Made by a program: the position numbers and the translations under genes
The notes under the pieces: model-generated
Database searches by the model: none
What the model was told of the DNA's origin: nothing
What the model saw: only the letters and a program-made list of their open reading frames with translations
Assembly: GCA_003157225.1 (NCBI GenBank)
Contig: PMIZ01000341.1
Coordinates: 3,174 to 16,278, forward strand
Reading direction: 5' to 3'
DNA: 13,105 nucleotides
Source: Actinomycetota bacterium
GTDB taxonomy: Bacteria; Actinomycetota; Thermoleophilia; RBG-16-64-13
Part shown: positions 1 to 6,554 of the stretch, in pieces
How the letters are laid out: each line of letters starts with the position of its first letter
How positions within the stretch are numbered: the stretch's first letter is position 1

Positions 1-57
1 CTCGATGAGAGTGAAGCCTTTTTCTCTCTTCATCGTTCTGTGGATAAGCCTGAACAT
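1..57 (-). CDS. Type IV prepilin / pseudopilin, N-terminus only (cut by window edge)
   Basis: The minus strand from position 57 down to 1 reads MFRLIHRTMKREKGFTLIE with no stop. The KGFTLIE ending is the hallmark of class III (type IV) prepilins and T2SS pseudopilins: a short positively charged leader, cleavage by prepilin peptidase after Gly14, N-methylation of Phe15, and the conserved Glu at +5 (residue 19). The hydrophobic assembly helix would lie beyond the window. The start at 57 is chosen because an AAGGAGG ribosome binding site sits 8 nt upstream. An in-frame ATG at 84 and one at 33 lack such a site. The gene lies downstream of the MFS gene on the same strand, separated by about 245 bp, so it probably has its own promoter. 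Whether it is a major pilin, a minor pilin or a pseudopilin cannot be told from 19 residues. Confidence 0.82.
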   Translation of the reverse strand, partial: MFRLIHRTMKREKGFTLIE

Positions 58-65
58 CCCGCGTT

Positions 66-72
66 CCTCCTT
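66..72 (-). promoter_or_regulatory. Shine-Dalgarno site that fixes the prepilin start
   Basis: AAGGAGG on the minus strand, with 8 nt before the ATG at 57. It is a near-perfect match to the anti-SD sequence and decides between the three in-frame ATG candidates of the prepilin gene. Confidence 0.75.
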
Positions 73-227
73 GATCTGGTACATGCCCTGCGCCCCGCCG
101 GATCGTGTGAACGGATCAGGCTCGTTTTCCGCCTTCCCACACGCGTCCCCCGGGACATGGGGAGTTGACCGCACCCGCTTTGCGCTGCATCATCGGAAAT
201 GTCATCGGTCCGAGTGCAAGACATGGG

Positions 228-247
228 TATTGGACTTTGGTCCAATA
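228..247. repeat. Perfect inverted repeat, 8-bp arms with 4-bp spacer
   Basis: TATTGGAC - TTTG - GTCCAATA. It lies in the gap between the MFS stop codon (304) and the prepilin start (57), both on the minus strand. There is no T-run after it on either strand, so it is not a classic intrinsic terminator. Its symmetry and AT-rich ends suit a dimeric regulator binding about 170 bp upstream of the prepilin start. It could equally be a weak hairpin at the 3' end of the MFS transcript. The inverted repeat is directly visible; the role is inference. Confidence 0.55.
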
Positions 248-303
248 TGGTGAGGGTGGCCAGGTCAAGGAGATCGCAGCAGGGCGACCATTTCGCTGTG
301 CGT

Positions 304-1530
304 CTAAGATCCCGCTAGGCGTGCGGCCGCGCTATCGCCCGCGTGCCTCCCATGCAGCGTGTGGTACAGCACCAAGGATGCTGCCGCGACGCCGGCCATG
401 ACCCCGTACATGGCCCGGTAGCCGGTCAAGGGGATGAGCAGGCCGCACAACAGCGGACCGAGGCCCAAACCTGTGTCCCCGAAGACGTAGAAGGTCGAAG
501 TGGCCTGTCCCATCCGGTGCAGGGGAGTGACTTTGACCGTGAGAGCGCGGCCGCAGGACTGAATGGCTCCAAAGCCCAGGCCCATGACGGCAGCCGCCAG
601 CAGGAGTACGGACCCGTGGTTCGCTATGGCGAAGATGGCCAGGCCGAGAGCGAAGATGACTATCGCCGCGTACATCACCGAGTTCTCGCCTCTTGCGTCG
701 AACCGTCGTCCCACAAGTGGTCTCGTGATGAAGACCACGATCGCGTAGATGATGAAGAACACCCCGGCCGCGCTCGTCAACCGTATCTGCTCGGAGTACA
801 GCGCAAGGAACGAGGAGACGCTCGAGTAGCAGAGGTAGCTCAGCCCCAGAGCCAGGCCGATGGGCACCGCCTTGGGCTCGATGTAGTTGCTGAGCTTGAA
901 CCCGTTGGTTTCGGCCACTTGCTCGGCGGTCAACTCCATGTCCTTGACCCGCAAGAAAGGGACGAGCACCAGAGAGAGCGCCGCGAGGACAGAGCAGGTG
1001 ATGATGATGGGGTTGAAGCCGCCATGCCGGATCATCAACAGACCGACAAACGGACCGATCGCGGTGGATAGCGTCTGGCCCAGCGTGAAGTAGCCGATGC
1101 CCTCACCGTATCGCTCCCGGGGCACTACGCCGGCGACGATCGTTCCAGTGGCCAGAGCGGCCGTACCGTGAGCGGCGCCGTGGAGAAAACGGATGAGGAG
1201 GAGCAGGCCGATGCTGTTTGCCAAGAAGTAGCTCATGGTAAAGGCCACACTGAAGAACGCCCCGATGTACAGAACCTTGGTCTGACCGATGCGGTGGATC
1301 CGTTTTGCAAAGAACGGACGGAGGACGAACGAGCCGATCACGAAGATGCTTGCTGATAGACCGGCCACAGCGGGGGACGCGCCGAAGCGGTCAGTGGCGA
1401 CCTTCGACATGACGATCGTAAGCAAGAGAAAAACGACGGAGTTTAGGAAGTTCACCAGCGAGATGACTATGAAGCTCTTGGTCCACAGGCTCTGCTTGAC
1501 GGCGATTTCCGCGTCGTTATTGTCGCCCAC
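304..1530 (-). CDS. MFS family transporter, probable drug or metabolite efflux type
   Basis: 408 residues, the usual size for a 12-helix major facilitator. Hydrophobic segments run through the whole protein. The two halves are separated by a charged cytoplasmic loop around residues 194-222. Motif A, which marks the loops between helices 2-3 and 8-9, is visible as RPFFAKRIHRIG (71-82) and RPLVGRRFDARG (270-281). The segment around PRERYGEG and AIGPFVG (137-163) is typical of proton-coupled exporters such as the YhhS/CntE-like group. The start is GTG at 1530 with GGGGA about 8 nt upstream; the nearest ATG (1549) is in another frame. It is 280 bp downstream of the MBL-fold hydrolase gene on the same strand, too far to assume one transcript. 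A cargo cannot be named from sequence. Confidence 0.88.
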   Translation of the reverse strand: MGDNNDAEIAVKQSLWTKSFIVISLVNFLNSVVFLLLTIVMSKVATDRFGASPAVAGLSASIFVIGSFVLRPFFAKRIHRIGQTKVLYIGAFFSVAFTMSYFLANSIGLLLLIRFLHGAAHGTAALATGTIVAGVVPRERYGEGIGYFTLGQTLSTAIGPFVGLLMIRHGGFNPIIITCSVLAALSLVLVPFLRVKDMELTAEQVAETNGFKLSNYIEPKAVPIGLALGLSYLCYSSVSSFLALYSEQIRLTSAAGVFFIIYAIVVFITRPLVGRRFDARGENSVMYAAIVIFALGLAIFAIANHGSVLLLAAAVMGLGFGAIQSCGRALTVKVTPLHRMGQATSTFYVFGDTGLGLGPLLCGLLIPLTGYRAMYGVMAGVAAASLVLYHTLHGRHAGDSAAARLAGS

Positions 1531-1583
1531 GCTGTAGGTCCCCAGTCATGTCGCTTGTTTGGGAGCCGGCCGGCCCCTATGCG

Positions 1584-1589
1584 ATTCTA
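1584..1589 (-). promoter_or_regulatory. Possible -10 element for the MFS gene
   Basis: TAGAAT on the minus strand matches five of six -10 consensus bases and would start transcription about 47 nt before the GTG at 1530. No good -35 hexamer sits 16-18 bp upstream. The rest of the 280-bp gap (1531-1810) is GC-rich, with open frames on the opposite strand but no convincing gene. A 10-bp palindrome GCCGGCCGGC lies at 1565-1574 just after the predicted start. Confidence 0.25.
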
Positions 1590-1810
1590 CACCGCGGCAG
1601 CCGGGCGAGGCCCGAACGTCAGGTGCGCCCGCGGGCGAGCATCGGCACGTGGCCGCGACAACTATCGTCGGGAGCGGGGGGGCAAACTCTGGTGCTGTTG
1701 GGACGGGGTCGTGCGCGGGCGCTGGGGCCGAGTCTCGGCAGGGGCGGCTCGATCAAAACGCGACAAAGGTCCGCATGCCAAGCTCAGGGGCGTGATCCCG
1801 AGAGCGAAAC

Positions 1811-2539
1811 CTATGGGTACGTGGCGTTCCTCAAAACACGCGGGTCATGGCCAGGCAAGATCACGCCTCCAAGGTCCCTCAAGCGGTCGAGGCTCCGATA
1901 GTACTCCGCCAAGTCGACGTATATCGCGTTCGGCCAGAACGAATCGCCAACAGGGACGTCCATGTTCACATGGTGGGTTATGGTATCTCCGGCTATGACA
2001 TAGAGTCCCTCTTCCGTGTCAACCAGGACCGCCTGACTTCCCGGCGAGTGTCCCGGGGTGAGGACTACTCTGACGCCGGGGACGATCTCCGCATCTCCCT
2101 CGAGCAGCTCGAAGGGCAGCCCTGAGAGATCCACGTCATAGCCCCCCTTGTGAACCGGCAAGGGGTCCTTTGCGTATTCCAGCTCTTTCTTCTGGACCAT
2201 GAACCTGGCCTGGGGGAAATAGCCGTTTCCACCGGCGTGATCCAGATGGAGATGGGTGTTGATGACCAAGCCGATCTCCTGGGCTGTCACGTTGAAACGC
2301 CTCAGCTGAGACTCCATGGTTTGATGCGGCGTTTGATCGTAGCGGCTCGAAAGGTCAGGTCTGTAGGTCCGCCCGAAGGCGCCCGTGTCCACGAGGATCT
2401 TCTTCTCACCGCTCAGGAGAAGCCATGCAAGGATGGCTCCCTCCAGCTTGATGCCGTAATCCTTGCCGAGAAGGGTCTGGGATCTGTCTCTCACCGCGGA
2501 GCCGAGGGCGAGGGGCGCTATGGTCCATGTATGTTTCAC
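1811..2539 (-). CDS. MBL-fold metallohydrolase, N-acyl-homoserine-lactonase-like family
   Basis: Metallo-beta-lactamase-fold hydrolase of 242 residues from a GTG start at 2539. The full dinuclear zinc ligand set is present: HLHLDH at 96-101 (H96, H98, D100, H101), H164 in TPGHSPGS, D185 in AGDT, and H231 in LPGHD. The sequence after the N-terminus (APLALGS..., then SGEKKILVDTG at 43-53) is the usual layout of the AHL-lactonase-like branch. The open frame continues upstream to an in-frame start codon at 2689, but those 50 extra residues are Arg-rich, unlike the family, and would overlap the probable promoter. The GTG at 2539 has GAGGGAG about 11 nt upstream and fits the family start. Members of this branch act on lactones or related esters and are often annotated as quorum-quenching without proof. 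The true substrate is unknown, and there is no signal peptide. Confidence 0.85.
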   Translation of the reverse strand: MKHTWTIAPLALGSAVRDRSQTLLGKDYGIKLEGAILAWLLLSGEKKILVDTGAFGRTYRPDLSSRYDQTPHQTMESQLRRFNVTAQEIGLVINTHLHLDHAGGNGYFPQARFMVQKKELEYAKDPLPVHKGGYDVDLSGLPFELLEGDAEIVPGVRVVLTPGHSPGSQAVLVDTEEGLYVIAGDTITHHVNMDVPVGDSFWPNAIYVDLAEYYRSLDRLRDLGGVILPGHDPRVLRNATYP

Positions 2540-2846
2540 GGGTTCTTGAGCTCCCTCATCCGATTTCGCCCGCTGAGTCTCTCGAGAATAGCCGAGTTGC
2601 GCGCCGGGGTTCCGCCTATTGCGCTTGTATACCCGGCCTCCCGGTGGTATCACAGAAAACGGTGACCGCCGGGAATCACCTCGCGTCAATCATTGACCAG
2701 GCGGAGGCTTGGTTGGGGGGATCGCAAAGAACCGCATCGGGTCGGACCCTGGCCAGCATCTGGCCCCAGCCGCAGTATCGCGGTTTCCAGCGAGCGCCGG
2801 TGGCCGCTAGGTGCGCCGCGGCTTCTCCGGCTCGAATGAGCCGCTC
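2540..2846. other. Divergent intergenic region between MBL hydrolase and membrane protein
   Basis: About 300 bp separating two divergently oriented starts. I see no separate gene. On the minus strand TATACA (2631 to 2626) could serve as a -10 for the hydrolase gene, with the start of transcription some 80 nt before the GTG at 2539. The -35 candidate 17 bp upstream (TGTGAT) is poor. A 13-bp palindrome is present at 2685-2697. No clear plus-strand promoter for the membrane protein was found. Confidence 0.4.
2685..2697. repeat. 13-bp palindrome, candidate operator
   Basis: GTCAAT-C-ATTGAC is a perfect palindrome with one central base. It contains TTGAC on both strands, so it could overlap -35 elements in both directions. 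Good -10 partners at the right distance were not seen. It sits in the divergent region, where a regulator could control both genes. Function is inference. Confidence 0.4.
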
Positions 2847-3812
2847 ATGAAGCGCCAAACCCTAGTCCTCCTGCTCCTGACCATCGCCCTGACGGTAGCC
2901 CTGTTCTTCCTCTTCAGCGAGTTCCTGCACACCGGCACTCCCGCCTTCGCCTACGAGATCGCCGCCGCCTTCATGGGCGCCCTCGTCACCGTGGCCATCA
3001 CCATGATCCTGCTCAACCGTCAATCCGAGGTGGAGATGCAAAAGGAGCGCAACGTCGAGCTCCTCAAGCAGAAGATCGCGGTCTACGCCGGCCTCATCGA
3101 CCGGCTCGAAGAGATCATGCGCAAAGGCGAGGTCTCCCTCGAGGACGAGATAGCCATCCAGATGCTCAACCTGCGCCTCTCCTTCGTCGCGAGCACCGAT
3201 GTGCTCAAGAAGTTCAACGAGTTCGCCCGCCAGTTCTCGCTCGTGGCCGCCGACAGGAAGGTCACCGACCAGGAGCGCGCTGAGCTCCTCGACGCCCTCG
3301 GGGAGCTCTCGACCACCATCCGCCACGACCTCTCTTCCGAGGAGGACCGCCGCCAAGAGAAGAAGCTCTTCAGCGAGGAGGACCTCAAGAACCTCGTCAT
3401 GGCGAACGTCAGTAGCCTCTTTGGCAAGACCACCCCCAAGCACTTCCTCGATGCCTGCAGCACGGAGGCGCGGGACTACTTCAGCCGGCTCTTCGCCGGG
3501 CTAGACGCCGAGGGCCTTGCCTACCAGATGGGGACCAAGGGCTTCTCCGCCAGCCGCATCTTCCGCGGATATCCGACCTTCGGGAGCAAGCTCCACGGCC
3601 TGCAACTCCGCATGGACCAGGTGGCCGAGGACAAGCGGGACGAGGTGCGGGAGCTGCTAGCTCGCCTGACCGGCCGCCCGCTGGCGTCGCTCATGGGCGA
3701 CAAGACCATCAGCTTCACGGCCGAGGAGCTGCCGGTGGAGGCGGTTTGTGAGGTGGTAAGGAGCGTGACGGGGGATAGGGCGGATGGAAACAGCGCGATT
3801 GGGACCAAGTGA
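2847..3812 (+). CDS. Unknown two-helix membrane protein with long charged cytoplasmic part
   Basis: 321 residues; not recognised as a named family. Two hydrophobic segments (about 4-24 and 36-56) form an N-terminal hairpin. A strongly charged helical region (about 58-175, starting RQSEVEMQKERNVELLKQK) likely forms coiled coil and projects into the cytoplasm. The C-terminal 150 residues look globular, with SLFGKTTPKHFLD and GFSASRIFRGYPTFGSKLHG as its most distinctive stretches. No catalytic motif is evident. The ATG at 2847 is chosen because it begins a typical MKRQT-plus-hydrophobic start. A GTG 36 nt upstream (2811) would add RRGFSGSNEPL and has no better ribosome site; both lack a clear SD. 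It stands alone on the plus strand, with 280 bp before the next gene. Third codon positions look unusually C-rich compared with neighbours (impression, not measured). A scaffold, sensor or membrane-linked effector role is possible, but none is supported. Confidence 0.75.
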   Translation: MKRQTLVLLLLTIALTVALFFLFSEFLHTGTPAFAYEIAAAFMGALVTVAITMILLNRQSEVEMQKERNVELLKQKIAVYAGLIDRLEEIMRKGEVSLEDEIAIQMLNLRLSFVASTDVLKKFNEFARQFSLVAADRKVTDQERAELLDALGELSTTIRHDLSSEEDRRQEKKLFSEEDLKNLVMANVSSLFGKTTPKHFLDACSTEARDYFSRLFAGLDAEGLAYQMGTKGFSASRIFRGYPTFGSKLHGLQLRMDQVAEDKRDEVRELLARLTGRPLASLMGDKTISFTAEELPVEAVCEVVRSVTGDRADGNSAIGTK

Positions 3813-3876
3813 CTGAGCCGCCTGCCGGCGTTGCGTCATAATGCCCGTCTCTAGGTAGCTGAAGCCGAACGGAGGG

Positions 3877-3893
3877 CCTGGGCGGCGCCCGGG
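3877..3893 (+). terminator. Weak GC-rich stem-loop after the membrane protein gene
   Basis: CCTGGGC-GGC-GCCCGGG gives a 7-bp stem with one G-U pair, 65 nt after the stop codon at 3812. There is no T-run. It may help end transcription, but the surrounding 280-bp gap is so GC-rich that such a hairpin can arise by chance. Confidence 0.2.
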
Positions 3894-4054
3894 GCAATGC
3901 GGCAAGAGGGGGCGAGGCAGGCGCCGGGCACCGACAGCTAGACGCGCTACAGGCGCCATCGGCCCCCGCGCTTTGCGGTTGGCTGGCCGGCAAGTTCCCT
4001 ATGCGGACCACTACTACCTTGGTCCCACCTCATGGGTCGAGACCGCAGCGCCGA

Positions 4055-4063
4055 TGCTATACG
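4055..4063 (+). promoter_or_regulatory. Possible extended -10 promoter for the 658-residue protein
   Basis: TGC-TATACG resembles an extended -10 element (TGnTATAAT) and would place the transcript start near 4070, about 23 nt before the ATG at 4093. No -35 is convincing. The gene itself has GGAG at 4083-4086, 6 nt before the ATG, which supports that start. Confidence 0.3.
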
Positions 4064-4092
4064 GTAGAGCTACCAACAAGGCGGAGTGGTAG

Positions 4093-6069
4093 ATGCCGGG
4101 AGCGAGCGGTCTGTCAAAGCGGGAGGAGCTGGAACAGCTTATGGCGGAGCTCCGGCGCCTCAGCCCCGATGCGCGTGGGCCGGAGTTCAAGAAGTGGCGA
4201 GCTCGCGCGAATGCCACCATGTCCGACCTGTTCGGACCGGGGCACAAGCTGACCATGGCTTTCCGCGACGTAACCTTCACTCCCGATTTCGGGCAGGGCC
4301 GTGCGCGGGCCCTCGCCCTACTCAGCTCCGCCAGCGGCTTCGCCACGGCCTCGTCCGAGTCCAAGGCTGCACCCGCCCGGCCCATTGCAGCGGCGGTGCC
4401 CAATTGTCACGACGCGACTGCCGAGCTTCCACAGACTCCCGAGCCTGTGATGACTCCCGGGCCTGTCACGATTGCTGAGTCTGCCGTGCCCGAGTTGCCC
4501 GATGGGCTTGGTGCGACTGCCGTGGTGCCAGAGACCGACACGACCGCCGAGCTGCCAGAGACCGACGTGACTGCGGTGATGAGCACGACGGCGGAGGACG
4601 ACGCCTCAGCCCAGCCACCCGGGACGACGGACCAAGATGCCATCGCCCAGCCCATGCCGGACACGGTCGCCGGGCTAGCGCCCGATGCCGTCGAGCCGAA
4701 GCATGGAACCATCTTGCGGAGGATTGTGCGGAAGCATGACTCCTTCGGGACGCATCCCGCCCTCCCCGACGAGCCGACCGGCACGGTGGGTGAGGCGCTT
4801 GAAGGGTCGCCCGTGCAAACGCCCGACACGGTTCTCAGTGAACCCGCCACCGCCGAACTTGGGCCAGTCTCCTCCGCCGAACCCGCGCCAATCTCAGTTG
4901 CCGGGTTGTTCGGTACTGCCGAACCCGCCCAGCCGGAGCCGGCTTACGCCGGGCCGACGGAAGCCACTGCCAGTCCGACGGCCGACATGCCCGCCAGGCC
5001 GGCGCCTGGTGTGTCCGCTTCGGCGCTCAGGCCCGCGGAGCCTCCGACGGCCGCCGAGCCTCGCTGGCCGAGGCGCGAAACGATCGTCCAGGAGTCCGAC
5101 ACATCATGGACGCCTCGAAGGACAGCCGGGAAGTCCGACACGCCCCGGAAGAGTCGAACGGCAGTCGAGGAGTCCGAGGCGCCCTGGACGGCTCGAACAA
5201 CGGCCGGGGAGCCTGATACGCCGTGGACGGCGCCGGTCATCCCCCACGGACCGACGCGGACCCCTCCGGAGGCTTCGCGCCGGCCGAAACGCAAACACAA
5301 GCGGTTTGCGATTGCCGCCATCATCATCATCTTCCTGGAACTCGCCGTCGGAGTGCCGGTGTGGCTGGGGTGGTTCGGAAGCTGGTCGACTGCGCTGGGG
5401 TCGGGATCGACCACGGTCACGAACTCGGCCACGTCGCTCCCGAACCCTGGCAGCATCAGCCCAAGCGCCAATGCCCGAATCGTCGACGCGACCGGTGATC
5501 CCCGCAGCGCCTACATTATCGGGGTAGTCCGGGCCGGCATTGTCCAACTTACGCCTAGCGCGGCGGGCGAGGTCTCCTTCCTCCCGAAGAAGGTCGTCGG
5601 CCGAGGAGAATTCCTCGCGTGGCTGGATCGGGTACGGCAGATTCCGACCGGGAGCAGAGAGGTGCCGGATACGTTCTTCTACGATCTGGGTCCACCACTC
5701 CGTTTCATCGCCATCGACGCCTACCAGCAGAGGATCGTCCTCGAATGGCCGAGTGAAGACACGAAGATCGCCTTCAACGCGGCCGATCCGATCCTTGCGC
5801 GCGACGCGGAGGCCTGGGCGGCCCGGATGATCATCGCCCTGCTTCCGGTCACCGCCCTCCAAAGCGCGCTGGAGATCACCGAGGCGCGTGTCCTCGACCT
5901 GCGGGCCCGGATCTCTTCCCTCAAGCCGCAAGAACTGGCGACAATCGTGGAGGGACTCAAGCTCCGGCCGGAGGCTGGATGGGCGAAGAAGACGTCGATC
6001 TCGCGCAGCGAGGCGGCCGAGCTCCTGATGATGCTGAAGGCGGTGTTCGACAAGTACCCGGCGGCGTAG
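4093..6069 (+). CDS. Single-span membrane protein with Pro/Thr-rich stalk and degenerate SLH-like C-terminus
   Basis: 658 residues, no recognised full-length family. Residues 1-85 form a small helical domain (LEQLMAELRRLSP, then FKKWRARANATMSDLFGPGHK). Residues 90-400 are low-complexity, rich in Pro, Thr, Ala and Glu, with repeated TAELPET-type segments and four 13-residue repeats at 334-385. A Lys/Arg-rich stop-transfer flank (KRKHKR) precedes one membrane helix at about 404-430. After a Ser/Thr/Gly linker, residues 460-658 resemble three diverged SLH units. The first (465-515) has AYIIGVVRAGIV, then F-P and RGEFLAWLDRV. The second (528-582) has FIAIDAYQQRIV and then ARDAEAWAARM. The third (about 600-650) ends in SRSEAAELLMML. 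Family knowledge: SLH triplets bind secondary cell-wall polymers. Inference: the protein links membrane and wall, with the N-terminus inside. The SLH reading is mine from pattern only; it could be another small helical repeat. Start fixed by GGAG 6 nt upstream. Confidence 0.72.
   Translation: MPGASGLSKREELEQLMAELRRLSPDARGPEFKKWRARANATMSDLFGPGHKLTMAFRDVTFTPDFGQGRARALALLSSASGFATASSESKAAPARPIAAAVPNCHDATAELPQTPEPVMTPGPVTIAESAVPELPDGLGATAVVPETDTTAELPETDVTAVMSTTAEDDASAQPPGTTDQDAIAQPMPDTVAGLAPDAVEPKHGTILRRIVRKHDSFGTHPALPDEPTGTVGEALEGSPVQTPDTVLSEPATAELGPVSSAEPAPISVAGLFGTAEPAQPEPAYAGPTEATASPTADMPARPAPGVSASALRPAEPPTAAEPRWPRRETIVQESDTSWTPRRTAGKSDTPRKSRTAVEESEAPWTARTTAGEPDTPWTAPVIPHGPTRTPPEASRRPKRKHKRFAIAAIIIIFLELAVGVPVWLGWFGSWSTALGSGSTTVTNSATSLPNPGSISPSANARIVDATGDPRSAYIIGVVRAGIVQLTPSAAGEVSFLPKKVVGRGEFLAWLDRVRQIPTGSREVPDTFFYDLGPPLRFIAIDAYQQRIVLEWPSEDTKIAFNAADPILARDAEAWAARMIIALLPVTALQSALEITEARVLDLRARISSLKPQELATIVEGLKLRPEAGWAKKTSISRSEAAELLMMLKAVFDKYPAA
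5092..5247 (+). repeat. Four tandem 39-bp (13-residue) repeats in the stalk region
   Basis: In-frame units ESDTSWTPRRTAG, KSDTPRKSRTAVE, ESEAPWTARTTAG and EPDTPWTAPVIPH. A weaker unit (AEPRWPRRETIVQ) directly precedes them. They share the pattern E/K-S/P-D-T-P-W-T-x-R-T. The DNA has drifted more than in a fresh duplication, so the repeat is old and kept at protein level. Likely an extended spacer rather than a folded domain. Confidence 0.7.
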
Positions 6070-6095
6070 CGACGGGACGGGGGACGACTGCGGCA

Positions 6096-6124
6096 GGCCC
6101 TCGCCGCGCTAGACGCCGAGGGCC
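6096..6124 (+). terminator. Stem-loop after the SLH-like protein gene
   Basis: GGCCCTCG and CGAGGGCC form a perfect 8-bp GC-rich stem around a 13-nt loop, 26 nt after the stop codon. No T-run follows, so it would be a non-canonical terminator or an RNA-end stabiliser. The right arm and loop (6099-6124) match positions 3491-3516 inside the two-helix membrane protein gene at 24 of 26 bases. Confidence 0.4.
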
Positions 6125-6455
6125 CCAGAGTCAGCGCCGGCGACATTCCGCCGGGTCTCAGGCCACCTCGAAGTGCATGGACCTCAGCTCTGCGCGGTCG
6201 ATCCTGTCGGCTACGCCCGGAAGCTCGACGCCGACTACCTGGTTCCTCGCTCAGGCCAGGGCGCTTCGCCTCCTCTAGCTCTCAGGAATCAACCAGCGGG
6301 TATGTCCCGCGATGTATTCACGGCCCGTTCCCGGGGTGTTACTCCTTAAGCATGATGAAACCGGCACTCCAAGAGGTGGCAGATCTCGGGCTGCAGTTGT
6401 CTTCGGTCTCGACGCTCGATATGTGATCGAAATGCACGTGCAGGAGGGAACAGGA

Positions 6456-6503
6456 ATGAAAAAAACGTTGTGGAAAGTGCTATCCCGTTTTGCAGGCCGT
6501 TGA
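6456..6503 (+). CDS. 15-residue mini-ORF with strong ribosome site (leader peptide or gene remnant)
   Basis: ATG at 6456 is preceded by AGGAGGG (6442-6448) at 7 nt spacing, one of the best ribosome sites in the window. It encodes MKKTLWKVLSRFAGR and stops at TGA. The MKKTLWKVLS start looks like the beginning of a signal peptide of an exported or lipoprotein gene whose hydrophobic core is missing, so it may be the 5' remnant of a broken gene. Alternatively it is a real leader peptide 52 nt before the tetR promoter. The TGA overlaps an ATG (TGATG) that opens a second 24-codon frame, ending within the promoter. No family assignment is possible. Confidence 0.35.
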   Translation: MKKTLWKVLSRFAGR

Positions 6504-6554
6504 TGATCGGCAGCTACCGTTTCGACGCGGACTGTCGGCGCGCCGCCGAAGGGT

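Larger units (their letters stand above)
6070..6554. other. Gap with no convincing full-length gene
   Basis: About 485 bp between the stop of the SLH-like protein and the tetR promoter. It contains the stem-loop at 6096-6124, a small 5-bp hairpin GCGGG-TATGT-CCCGC at 6296-6310, the mini-ORF at 6456-6503, and a 10-bp palindrome CGGCGCGCCG at 6536-6545 just before the -35. Several open frames cross the region, but none has a good start with a ribosome site or recognisable family sequence. Gene remnants are possible. Confidence 0.45.

Noticed and set aside
343..1071. Long open frame (242 codons) on the plus strand opposite the MFS gene
   Set aside because: Its composition is that of a GC-rich antisense shadow (Gln/Arg/Asp-rich, no family pattern), and the minus strand encodes a clear 12-helix transporter.
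1548..1998. Overlapping plus-strand open frames in the MBL-MFS gap
   Set aside because: Arg/Gly-rich translations in several frames at once, no ribosome site and no recognisable motif; partly antisense to the hydrolase gene.
2540..2689. Longer N-terminus for the MBL hydrolase
   Set aside because: The added 50 residues are Arg-rich and unlike the family, and a possible -10 lies inside them. The GTG at 2539 fits the family start better.
6113..6352. Open frame containing VDPVGYARKLDADYLVP
   Set aside because: It reads somewhat protein-like but has no start codon with a ribosome site and no family match I can recognise. Kept only as a possible gene remnant.
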